From CBFDCQ01 sp965603355 (GTDB lineage: Bacteria; Hydrogenedentota; CAZGCA01; CBFDCQ01), in the NCBI GenBank assembly GCA_965603355.1, contig CBFDCQ010000054.1:1-22978 (forward strand): a stretch of 22,978 nt of DNA, read 5' to 3'. A program made the position numbers and the translations under genes. The notes under the pieces were generated by a model. It saw only the letters and a program-made list of their open reading frames with translations. It had not been told where the DNA came from and did no database searches. This document shows positions 13,274 through 20,105 of the stretch, piece after piece; position 1 is the stretch's first letter, and each line of letters opens with the position of its first letter.

Positions 13274-14290
13274 CTACTTAGCGGCGACGACTTTCTCCGC
13301 GATCTGCACGGCGTTCAGCGCGGCACCTTTAAGGAGGTTGTCGGACACTATCCACATGTCGAGCCCGTTGTCTATGCTCGGATCCTCTCTGATCCGGCCG
13401 ACAAAGGCCTCGTCACGACCGGCAGCGACCGTTGCGAGAGGATACAGTTGCCGCGCAGGATCGTCCACGACCTCGACTCCGGGCGCGCGCGACAGGATAT
13501 CCCGCGCCTCATCCGCCGACAGCTTCTTCTCGGTCTCGACGTTGACCGACTCGCTGTGACTCACGAACACCGGCACACGCACCGTGGTAGCCGTGACGCG
13601 TATCGAGTCGTCACCCATGATCTTGTTCGTCTCGGCAATCATCTTGGTCTCTTCGACCGTGTACCCCGTGTCCAGAAACGCATCGCTCTGCGGTATCTGA
13701 GGCAGACAGTTGAACGCTATCTGATGCGGGAAGACACTCCTATCATATGTGTTGCCCGCAAGCGCGCATTCGGTCTCCTTGCGAAGCTCCTCGATCGCCT
13801 TCAGGCCCGCACCGGCAACAGCCTGGTAAGTGGATACGACAACCCTTTTGATCCTCGCGGCATCGTGCAGCGGTTTGAGTACCACGACAAGCTGGATCGT
13901 CGAACAGTTCGGGTTCGCTATGATCCCTTTGTGTTCAGCTATGTTGTCGGCATTCACCTCGGGGACCACCAGCGGTACTTCCGGGTCCATGCGAAACGCG
14001 CTTGAGTTATCTACCACAACGCACCCTGCTTTGGCCGCGATAGGGGCAAACTGTTTGCTTCTGGCCCCACCAGCCGAAAACAGAGCTATCTCGACGCCTC
14101 CAAAAGAATCCTCCTTGAGCTCCTCGACGGCGATATCCTCGCCCTTGTACTGCAATTTCCTGCCTACAGAGCGCGATGAGGCCAGCATCCTGATTTGTGC
14201 AACCGGGAAATTGCGTTTCTCGAGAGTCTCGATCATTTTTCCGCCGACAACACCGGTTGCCCCGACTACCGCTACGTTATATCCTCCCAT
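13274..14290 (-). CDS. asd: Aspartate-semialdehyde dehydrogenase
   Basis: This 338-aa protein is full length. It has the NADP-binding motif VAVVGATGVVGGKMIE at the N-terminus and SSRSVGRKL (about 38-46). The catalytic cysteine C129 is in ANPNCSTIQLV, and the substrate/active-site region includes STYQAVAGAG, FPHQIAFNCLPQI, and VFVSHSESVNVE. It reduces aspartyl phosphate to aspartate semialdehyde, the branch point to lysine/diaminopimelate, threonine and methionine. AGGAGG stands 6 nt before the ATG. It follows the leuD-like gene by 105 nt in the same direction. Confidence 0.97.
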   Translation of the reverse strand: MGGYNVAVVGATGVVGGKMIETLEKRNFPVAQIRMLASSRSVGRKLQYKGEDIAVEELKEDSFGGVEIALFSAGGARSKQFAPIAAKAGCVVVDNSSAFRMDPEVPLVVPEVNADNIAEHKGIIANPNCSTIQLVVVLKPLHDAARIKRVVVSTYQAVAGAGLKAIEELRKETECALAGNTYDRSVFPHQIAFNCLPQIPQSDAFLDTGYTVEETKMIAETNKIMGDDSIRVTATTVRVPVFVSHSESVNVETEKKLSADEARDILSRAPGVEVVDDPARQLYPLATVAAGRDEAFVGRIREDPSIDNGLDMWIVSDNLLKGAALNAVQIAEKVVAAK

Positions 14291-14395
14291 GTGACTCCTC
14301 CTGACCTTTCCTCGTTACCTTATACGACGCGTTACGATGTTTCTGTACTCAAATCCTGGCTCTGGTTCGGCCGGGATCTCGACTGCGGACTTCAA

Positions 14396-14917
14396 CTACT
14401 TGGTGTCGCCACCCATGTGCGCCGTCGCCCAGTTCATGAGCCCTCCGACGCGGATAATCTCGCGCATGAATTCCGGCAGCGGCACCGCTCTGTACGACTC
14501 GCCGCGCGTCACGTTGTCGATAAGCCCCGCAGCGAAGTCAACGCGCAACGTGTCGCCTTCCTGAATCTTATCAGCGGCTTCGACGCACTCGAACAAAGGT
14601 AACCCGATGTTTATGGCGTTTCGAAAGAAGATGCGCGCGAACGTAGCCGCAATCACGCATGATACCCCGGCCGCCTTTATGCAAAGAGGCGCATGTTCCC
14701 GCGAGGAACCGCAACCGAAATTGCGTCCCGCGACTATCACGTCTCCCTCTTGAACCGTTTTCGCGAACGTTGCGTCAATTCCTTCCATACAGTGCTGCGC
14801 CAGAATCTCGCCCTCGGTGATGTTGAGATATATCGCCGGTATAATCTCGTCTGTGTTGACGTTATCGCCGAATTTCCAGACGCGACCCTGCGCCGCTGCG
14901 TTTTCAGAGGGATCCAT
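14396..14917 (-). CDS. leuD: 3-isopropylmalate dehydratase small subunit (LeuD-like)
   Basis: This 173-aa protein belongs to the short LeuD/homoaconitase small-subunit class. It contains DNVNTDEIIPAIYLN (about 18-32), the swivel-domain signature GRNFGCGSSREHAP (64-77), and ATFARIFFRNAINIGLP. With a LeuC-type large subunit carrying the iron-sulfur cluster it isomerises 2-isopropylmalate to 3-isopropylmalate in leucine synthesis. The loop after PAIY, which affects substrate choice in this family, reads YLNIT, so a homoaconitase or related (methylmalate) role is possible. No large subunit is in this window. GAGGAT lies 5 nt before the ATG. Confidence 0.87.
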   Translation of the reverse strand: MDPSENAAAQGRVWKFGDNVNTDEIIPAIYLNITEGEILAQHCMEGIDATFAKTVQEGDVIVAGRNFGCGSSREHAPLCIKAAGVSCVIAATFARIFFRNAINIGLPLFECVEAADKIQEGDTLRVDFAAGLIDNVTRGESYRAVPLPEFMREIIRVGGLMNWATAHMGGDTK

Positions 14918-14977
14918 CTGTTATCCTCTCGCCATCCGTTAACCTTGGATCTCGTTTCGCTACAGGTACGGATGCTC

Positions 14978-15550
14978 TCAATCTGCCTCGACTATTTCCA
15001 TCACAACACGTCGGTTCAACCGGCGGTTATCCTCCGTCGAGTTATCGGCTATTGGTCGCGACTCCCCGTAACTCACCACCGTCATGCGTTCTGGCTCAAT
15101 CCCCAGTTCCACGAGGTGCCTTCGGATTGCGTCGGCTCTTCTCATGCCAAGCTCGAGGTTGTGTTCCTCGCCGCCGCGCCAGCAAGTGTGCCCCTCGATA
15201 ACGATCTCGTCAGACGCGTACTCCTCGAGGTACTCGGCGACCCTTTCGACCTCGGATTGCCCTGTCGGTTTGAGCTCCGCTTTGTCGAGGTCGAACAGAA
15301 CGTTCTCGAGCACGATGTGTTCTCGTACAATCGCCTCCTCCACGGGAGCGACCTCCGGCACCTCTGCGAAAGTTATCTCCGGCTCCGGCAAGACTACCTC
15401 AACAGTCTCCACGGGCTGGGGGGCCTCCGCCGCCGCTGACCACTCGCGCGTAGTTCCGGGCGGGTTGCCGGTTGCACATCCACCGAGCATTGCCACGATC
15501 CCGATCAGGGCAACCGTTCTCCAGAGGAGGGAGTGTTGACAGCGTGACAT
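14978..15550 (-). CDS. OmpA/Pal-family peptidoglycan-associated lipoprotein
   Basis: I choose ATG 15550 (190 aa), which follows AAAGGAG by 8 nt; the longer frame from 15595 would bury the signal peptide. The N-terminus is a lipoprotein signal with lipobox LGGC and lipidated C25. A Pro/Glu/Val-rich linker (about 30-72) is followed by the OmpA C-terminal domain (about 80-190): VLFDLDKAELKP, IVIEGHTCWRGGEEHNLELGMRRADAIRRHL, and NRRLNRRVVMEIV. It should anchor the outer membrane to peptidoglycan. The usual GHTD is GHTC here. It is 41 nt after recR. No tol genes or TPR partner are seen in this window. Confidence 0.9.
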   Translation of the reverse strand: MSRCQHSLLWRTVALIGIVAMLGGCATGNPPGTTREWSAAAEAPQPVETVEVVLPEPEITFAEVPEVAPVEEAIVREHIVLENVLFDLDKAELKPTGQSEVERVAEYLEEYASDEIVIEGHTCWRGGEEHNLELGMRRADAIRRHLVELGIEPERMTVVSYGESRPIADNSTEDNRRLNRRVVMEIVEAD

Positions 15551-15591
15551 TGTCACATCTCCTTTCGCGGCTCCGATGCCGGACGCGTACA

Positions 15592-16194
15592 TCACAGTTC
15601 CATGCGTCCCTCGATGGCTCGGACAAGAGTCGCCTCGTCAGCGAGCTCTATGTCGCCGCCAACCGGTACACCCCGCGCTATGCGGGTGACCGCAACCCCG
15701 AGAGGTCTTGCCAACTTCGCAAGATAAAGCGCCGTGCTATCGCCATCAACAGTGGGGTTCGTCGCAATGACGAGTTCCTTTACCTTGCCGCCCTGAAGCC
15801 TGTCAAGCAGCTTCCCAATCGTCACATCTTCAGGGCGTACGCCGCTCAGCGGCGACACAAGGCCGTGAAGCACGTGGTACAGCCCATTGTACGCCCCACC
15901 CTTCTCGATCGTCGCTACGCTGCTCGGTTTCTCCACCACGCAGACGATCGAGCTGTCCCTCTTTTCGCTCGAACATACGGGGCACGGGTCTGTTTCAGTC
16001 ACGTTACAGCACACGGAACAAGACCCGATCTTCTCCTTCACGTCGGATATGGCACGCGCAAGCTCGTTCGCCCGGTCGCCCGGCACATCGAGTATGTGGA
16101 ATGCAATACGTTCGGCGCTCTTGGCGCCGATGCCCGGCAACCTCTTGAGTTCCGCTATAAGTTTCTGTATGCATTCGGACTGTATCGTCGCCAT
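15592..16194 (-). CDS. recR: Recombination mediator protein RecR
   Basis: From ATG 16194 the protein is 200 aa, the usual RecR length; the frame is open upstream to 16230 but those 12 residues are not RecR-like. It carries the helix-hairpin-helix segment LKRLPGIGAKSAERIAFH, the zinc motif C59-C62-C71-C74 (CSVCCNVTETDPCPVC), and a Toprim domain (VCVVEKPSSVATIE, LVIATNPTVDGDSTALYL). RecR works with RecO/RecF to load RecA at gaps and in break repair. The usual neighbours dnaX and ybaB are absent; here it lies 53 nt after def. Confidence 0.96.
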   Translation of the reverse strand: MATIQSECIQKLIAELKRLPGIGAKSAERIAFHILDVPGDRANELARAISDVKEKIGSCSVCCNVTETDPCPVCSSEKRDSSIVCVVEKPSSVATIEKGGAYNGLYHVLHGLVSPLSGVRPEDVTIGKLLDRLQGGKVKELVIATNPTVDGDSTALYLAKLARPLGVAVTRIARGVPVGGDIELADEATLVRAIEGRMEL

Positions 16195-16247
16195 TACCGT
16201 ATGTCCTACTGAAGACCTTGCCGCCGTCATTTCGGGCGCGGGTGCTC

Positions 16248-16748
16248 TCAGTCGCCTGCTCTATGCCGCTTCCATTCAGCGAGCACCTGTTCTCTGGTCA
16301 CCACGTCGAGCCTGTCGACAAAAAGGTGCCCGTCAAGATGGTCCACCTCGTGCTGAATTATCCTCGCCAGCATACCCTCCGCAGTGAACCGGATCTTCTT
16401 GCCGGTGAGATCTTGCGCTACCACCTCAACGCACGCCGCCCTCTTGACCCTTCCGAAAACCTCCGGTACGCTCAGGCATCCTTCCTCCAACGTTTCCTCG
16501 CCCTCCCGCTTGACAATCGACGGGTTCACCAAGACCATTTTCTCCTCCGGCGACTGGCGCGAGTCAATGACGGTAATCCGTTTCGAAACACCAACCTGAG
16601 GTGCCGCTAGACCAACGCCCGCCGTCTCGTACATGACATCGAACATCCGCGCAGCGAGCGACTCCAGTTCGGGCCCAAACTTCTTTACAGTCTTGGCCTT
16701 GTTCTTCAATACCTCCGCCGGATACTCTTGAACTTTCAACTCTTTCAT
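16248..16748 (-). CDS. def: Peptide deformylase
   Basis: This 166-aa protein has all three deformylase motifs: GVGLAAPQVG (44-53), EEGCLSVP with metal ligand C91, and QHEVDHLDG with ligands H133 and H137 and catalytic E134. It removes the formyl group from new proteins. The ATG overlaps the stop of a possible 16-codon leader frame in the sequence ATGA; no strong ribosome site precedes it, so coupling or weak initiation is likely. The formyltransferase downstream is not an Fmt (methionyl-tRNA) type by its motifs. Confidence 0.96.
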   Translation of the reverse strand: MKELKVQEYPAEVLKNKAKTVKKFGPELESLAARMFDVMYETAGVGLAAPQVGVSKRITVIDSRQSPEEKMVLVNPSIVKREGEETLEEGCLSVPEVFGRVKRAACVEVVAQDLTGKKIRFTAEGMLARIIQHEVDHLDGHLFVDRLDVVTREQVLAEWKRHRAGD

Positions 16749-16795
16749 GAGAAGTCAAATCCGAAGTTGAGCCCACAACCACACTTGCACTTCAT
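16745..16795 (-). CDS. Possible 16-codon Cys-rich leader ORF before def
   Basis: The frame ATG (16795) to TGA (16745) encodes MKCKCGCGLNFGFDFS and overlaps the def start by four bases. If the weak promoter at 16806-16834 is real, the ATG would lie about 4 nt after transcription start, so the message would be nearly leaderless. The KCKCGC cluster could bind metal. The frame is also open further upstream to GTG 16945, without a ribosome site. Chance cannot be excluded. Confidence 0.22.
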   Translation of the reverse strand: MKCKCGCGLNFGFDFS

Positions 16796-16805
16796 TTGGG
16801 CATAA

Positions 16806-16834
16806 ATGTTATCACGGGGAATGGCAAAATGCAA
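16806..16834 (-). promoter_or_regulatory. Weak candidate promoter of the def-recR-lipoprotein group
   Basis: On the minus strand: -35 TTGCAT (16834-16829), 17 nt, and -10 TAACAT (16811-16806, four of six). It lies in the 209-nt gap between the receiver protein gene and def. The match is modest; I see nothing better in this gap. Confidence 0.3.
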
Positions 16835-16957
16835 GGCTATAGCGACGTTGAAGCACTTGAAGAAACGCTGCGCGGTGCCATATGGCCATGCGTTACGGCA
16901 CTTTCTCGATGACACAAGCGCTGCAAAACCCTGACGCCCGCTCACGGGCTGCGGTAC

Positions 16958-17881
16958 TCAGTTCCCCTGGCATCTTCTGCAGACGAAGAAGGTGCTCGTG
17001 GGCGCTTTCTCTGCCTCGTGGTGAACGTTGGCAAGCGCTCTGAACACCTCGTCGGCGTTGCGGTACTGCCGGTACAGGTTGTGGATGACACCTATTGAGA
17101 GCTTGGGCGCAAACTCCGCACCGGACCGTCGGAAGGCCTTTGAGGCCCCGCCATTCACCTTGCACATTTGCCCAAGCTCCGAATCGAACCGCCTGATAAG
17201 CCGAGCGCAGAACTTCTCGTACTCGTCGGGATAGACCACGACAACAAAGTAGCCCGTTCCAACGTGAGCCGCGACCAGCTCGTTGATGCTCGATTCGCCG
17301 GCAACACGCTGTATCAAGGCCGCTACTCCCTTAACAAGTTCGTCCATGTCTTCGCGACGGAAGCCATCGGATCCTGCCAGCGCTCGCAGATCCGCCACGC
17401 TGAGGTAACATGCCGCGATTCGCTTTCCGCATGCCAAGCTGTGGTTGATTTCCTTCTCGGCACCGTCCATTCCCAACATGCCGGTAAGGAGGTCGCGCGT
17501 AGTTATGGCCTGCCCCAAAAGAAGAAGATCTCGCAGTTTCTCGATCAGTTTGCTCAAGACGATAGGTCTTACCAGGCAATCATCGGCGCCCAGTTCCAAC
17601 CAGTGCGACAGTTCGGACTCGTCCTCTGCATCAGAGAGAACCATCACGGGCACCCTATAAAGGAGAGAGTCCTTCCTTATCATCCTGCACAGTCGGAAGG
17701 CACTTACGTCGGAGACGGGGAGATCCAGCAAAACGACGTTTGGTCGAGCTTGCTTGACAGCCTCGAAAGCTCGGCTCCCCCCGTTGATGGCTACGCACTC
17801 GTGACCTTCCGCTGCCAATCTTGGCGGCAGCGCTACACAAAGGCCTATATCAAGGTCCGCTACCAGCGCAACTCTGCCCAT
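16958..17881 (-). CDS. Response regulator with degenerate GGDEF-like domain
   Basis: This 307-aa protein has a receiver domain (about 1-120) with acidic residues D9 and D11, the phospho-acceptor D53 in VVLLDLPVSD, and S83 in VMVLSDAED. The conserved Lys near the end is Arg (DDCLVRPI). The second half (about 130-300) has the outline of a GGDEF domain (RDLLTGMLGMDGAEKEI at its start, KLSIGVIH near its end), but the active-site loop reads GTGYF instead of GGDEF. It is therefore probably not a cyclase and may bind c-di-GMP or GTP, or simply act as a scaffold. The C-terminus FFVCRRCQGN has a CxxC pair. Start ATG 17881 follows GGGGGAG by 9 nt. It may be a further output of the kinase/regulator pair upstream. 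Confidence 0.75.
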   Translation of the reverse strand: MGRVALVADLDIGLCVALPPRLAAEGHECVAINGGSRAFEAVKQARPNVVLLDLPVSDVSAFRLCRMIRKDSLLYRVPVMVLSDAEDESELSHWLELGADDCLVRPIVLSKLIEKLRDLLLLGQAITTRDLLTGMLGMDGAEKEINHSLACGKRIAACYLSVADLRALAGSDGFRREDMDELVKGVAALIQRVAGESSINELVAAHVGTGYFVVVVYPDEYEKFCARLIRRFDSELGQMCKVNGGASKAFRRSGAEFAPKLSIGVIHNLYRQYRNADEVFRALANVHHEAEKAPTSTFFVCRRCQGN

Positions 17882-17983
17882 TCAGACCGCTCCCCCGCAA
17901 TATAGAAAATGATGACTGCCGAATACTAATCCAAACGCGTATGACTTGATAACATCTAAGGTAGGATCCGCGCTTCGTCCTCC

Positions 17984-18223
17984 TTAAAACAACCGCCGGT
18001 GGACAATGCGCACGCGCGTCGCGGCGCGGCTGAGGAATTCCTCGGGGAGGAAAAGAGATCCTGGCTGCTTAAAGGTATTCTCCAGCCGCGACCGCAACGC
18101 ACGTGCGAGATCCACACTTGCGCGCGGCTTGTACCGTGGTGACCGTAGATCAGACACATTACAATCAAAGTCAATACTGCCGTCAGGGTTAATGAGCAAG
18201 AATTGTGCCACATTCGACGACAT
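17984..18223 (-). CDS. Hypothetical 79-aa protein
   Basis: The gap 17882-18350 between two regulator genes holds this frame, ATG 18223 to TAA. Its composition looks protein-like: a hydrophobic start (MSSNVAQFLLINPDGSIDFD) and an amphipathic middle with PRYKPRASVDLARALRSRLE. I recognise no family. AAGG lies about 10 nt before the start, a weak site. Two overlapping frames on the other frame/strand look like shadows. A perfect palindrome TTTCAG-AA-CTGAAA sits upstream at 18303-18316. Confidence 0.4.
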   Translation of the reverse strand: MSSNVAQFLLINPDGSIDFDCNVSDLRSPRYKPRASVDLARALRSRLENTFKQPGSLFLPEEFLSRAATRVRIVHRRLF

Positions 18224-18302
18224 TGTACGTGCGCCTTGGTAAGTGCTTGTGCCCCAGCCTATAACGACACTGAGCGTCGCGTGGGACTTGGGGAAAGGAG
18301 GA

Positions 18303-18316
18303 TTTCAGAACTGAAA
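18303..18316. promoter_or_regulatory. Small palindrome TTTCAG-AA-CTGAAA
   Basis: A 6-bp perfect inverted repeat lies 34 nt after the stop of the sigma-54 activator gene and about 80 nt before the hypothetical protein. On the minus strand a pyrimidine stretch (TCCTCCTTTCCCC) follows, so it might be a weak terminator or an operator. The evidence does not decide between these. Confidence 0.25.
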
Positions 18317-18350
18317 CGATTGGGTGGAACCGGTTTCGGAAACGAACCCA

Positions 18351-20105
18351 CTATTTCCGGCGTTTGTCGGGCGGTTTGTACGTGATCCCGTACTTTGTCA
18401 TTTTTCGCCAGAGAGTAGTCTTGCTGATGCCGAGTTCGTCCGCCGTCTTGATTCTGTGACCGTTGTGCTTGCGCAGCTTTTCTTCAATGACCTCCGCATG
18501 TGCCCTGTCAAGGGGGCTGTCCGGACAATCGCCCTCTGTACTCTCGCCGTCGGCCGCTTGTGCACGTGCATCCTGCGGCAGGTGCTGCAAGGTTATCTCG
18601 CGACCGCGACACATGACGAAGGCGTGTTCGATGAGGTGTTTCAGTTCCCGGACGTTGCCGGGGAAATCGTGGTTCTTCAAGAACTCAAGGGCCTCGTTCG
18701 ATATTTGCTCAATATTCTTACCGCTCTTGACGTTGAAGCTGTGAACAAAGTGGTTGACCAAAAGCGGAACGTCGCCTTCGCGCGAAGACAGTGGCGGGAG
18801 GACTATCCTGACTACGTTAAGCCGATAAAACAGGTCCTCGCGGAATACTCCGCGAGCGACAATCTCGGACAGGGTCTTATTAGTCGCCGCTATGATGCGC
18901 ACGTCCGCCTTCACTGTCGCTGTGCCGCCAAGCGGCTCATACTGTTTTTGTTCCAGGACCCTCAGCAGCTTTGCCTGAAGCGTTGGCGAGATGTCGCCGA
19001 TCTCGTCAAGGAAGATGGTACCGCCTTCGGCGAGCGCGAATCTACCCGGTTTGTCCTTTACAGCCCCGGTGAAAGCCCCCTTCACATAGCCGAATAGCTC
19101 TGACTCAAGCAGCGTATCAGGGAGCGCACCGCAGCTCACCACCACGTATTCCCCCTTATTGCGCCCGCTCAGGTCATGGATAGCACGTGCAAACAGCTCC
19201 TTGCCGGAACCGCTCGGTCCCTCGACAAGGACCGTGCTATCGCTCTCCGCGATGTCCGGCAGCATGCCGAGTATTCTCTTGATCTCTTCGTCGTTGCCGA
19301 CGATCTCGTCGAAGGCATGCTCGACACGGATCTCGTCGCGATCCTCCCAGGAGACCGGCCTGAGAAGCAACACGGCGCCGATGATCTTTCCCTTGTCGTC
19401 CTTGATCGGTGCACCACTGCCTTCGACGGACAACCTTGTGCCGTCCTTAACCGTCAGCAAAGTGTTATCCGCCAGCCCGACGAAAGCGCCATCGTCAATT
19501 ATCCCTGCAACAATATTCTCTGACAGTTGCCCGGGTTCGGCGCTCGTGATACTTATGACGTCTTTCAAGGGTTTCCTGCGAGCCTCATCGAGCGTCCAGC
19601 CGGTCAAGGTTTGCGCAACAGGATTCATGAACTCAATACGGCCTGTGGCGTCGGTAGTAATCACCGCATTGCCAACGCTCCTGAGCGCGGCGGAAGACCG
19701 CCACGCGCTCTCCCTCAGCTCGCTTTCAGTCCTGTGTTTGTGAAGCGCGACCGCGATCGTCGAACGGAGGTCCCTTTCCTCGAACGGTTTGAGTATGTAC
19801 CCGAACGCCCCGGTCATCTTTGCCCGCTGCAGCGTGTTCTCATCTGCGTACGCGGTAAGATACACGACCGGGACGTTGAGACTGTCATAGATCCTCTGCG
19901 CGGTTTCCACGCCGTCCATATCGCCACCCAGCATGATGTCCATCAGCACCAAATCGGGACGCGTTTCAGAGGCCATTCTAACGGCCTCCTCGCCGCTTGA
20001 GGCGATGCCCGTAACGGAACATCCCAGGTTTGCCAAGATATCCTGTATGTCTTCCGCTACTATACCCTCATCCTCGACGATGAGGATCCGTGTTCCTGCA
20101 ATCAT
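18351..20105 (-). CDS. Sigma-54-dependent response regulator (REC-PAS-AAA+-HTH)
   Basis: In this 584-aa protein the receiver (about 5-120) has E11/D12, phospho-acceptor D56 (LVLMDIML), T84 and K106 (YILKPF). A PAS domain follows (about 134-250). The AAA+ domain (about 265-500) has Walker A GPSGSGKE (296-303), the sigma-54 contact loop GAFTGA (343-348) and Walker B TIFLDE (363-368), plus the sensor segments. The C-terminus (about 532-584) is a Fis-type helix-turn-helix (IKTADELGISKTTLWRKM). It should activate sigma-54 promoters when phosphorylated by the kinase encoded just upstream, whose stop overlaps this ATG in ATGA. A PAS between receiver and AAA+ is less common than the plain NtrC layout and adds a second sensory input. 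No convincing sigma-54 promoter was found between genes here. Confidence 0.93.
   Translation of the reverse strand: MIAGTRILIVEDEGIVAEDIQDILANLGCSVTGIASSGEEAVRMASETRPDLVLMDIMLGGDMDGVETAQRIYDSLNVPVVYLTAYADENTLQRAKMTGAFGYILKPFEERDLRSTIAVALHKHRTESELRESAWRSSAALRSVGNAVITTDATGRIEFMNPVAQTLTGWTLDEARRKPLKDVISITSAEPGQLSENIVAGIIDDGAFVGLADNTLLTVKDGTRLSVEGSGAPIKDDKGKIIGAVLLLRPVSWEDRDEIRVEHAFDEIVGNDEEIKRILGMLPDIAESDSTVLVEGPSGSGKELFARAIHDLSGRNKGEYVVVSCGALPDTLLESELFGYVKGAFTGAVKDKPGRFALAEGGTIFLDEIGDISPTLQAKLLRVLEQKQYEPLGGTATVKADVRIIAATNKTLSEIVARGVFREDLFYRLNVVRIVLPPLSSREGDVPLLVNHFVHSFNVKSGKNIEQISNEALEFLKNHDFPGNVRELKHLIEHAFVMCRGREITLQHLPQDARAQAADGESTEGDCPDSPLDRAHAEVIEEKLRKHNGHRIKTADELGISKTTLWRKMTKYGITYKPPDKRRK

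Noticed and set aside
16745..16945. 66-codon frame upstream of def as a full small gene
   Set aside because: The GTG start has no ribosome site and the frame crosses a candidate promoter; only the last 16 codons are kept as a low-confidence leader.
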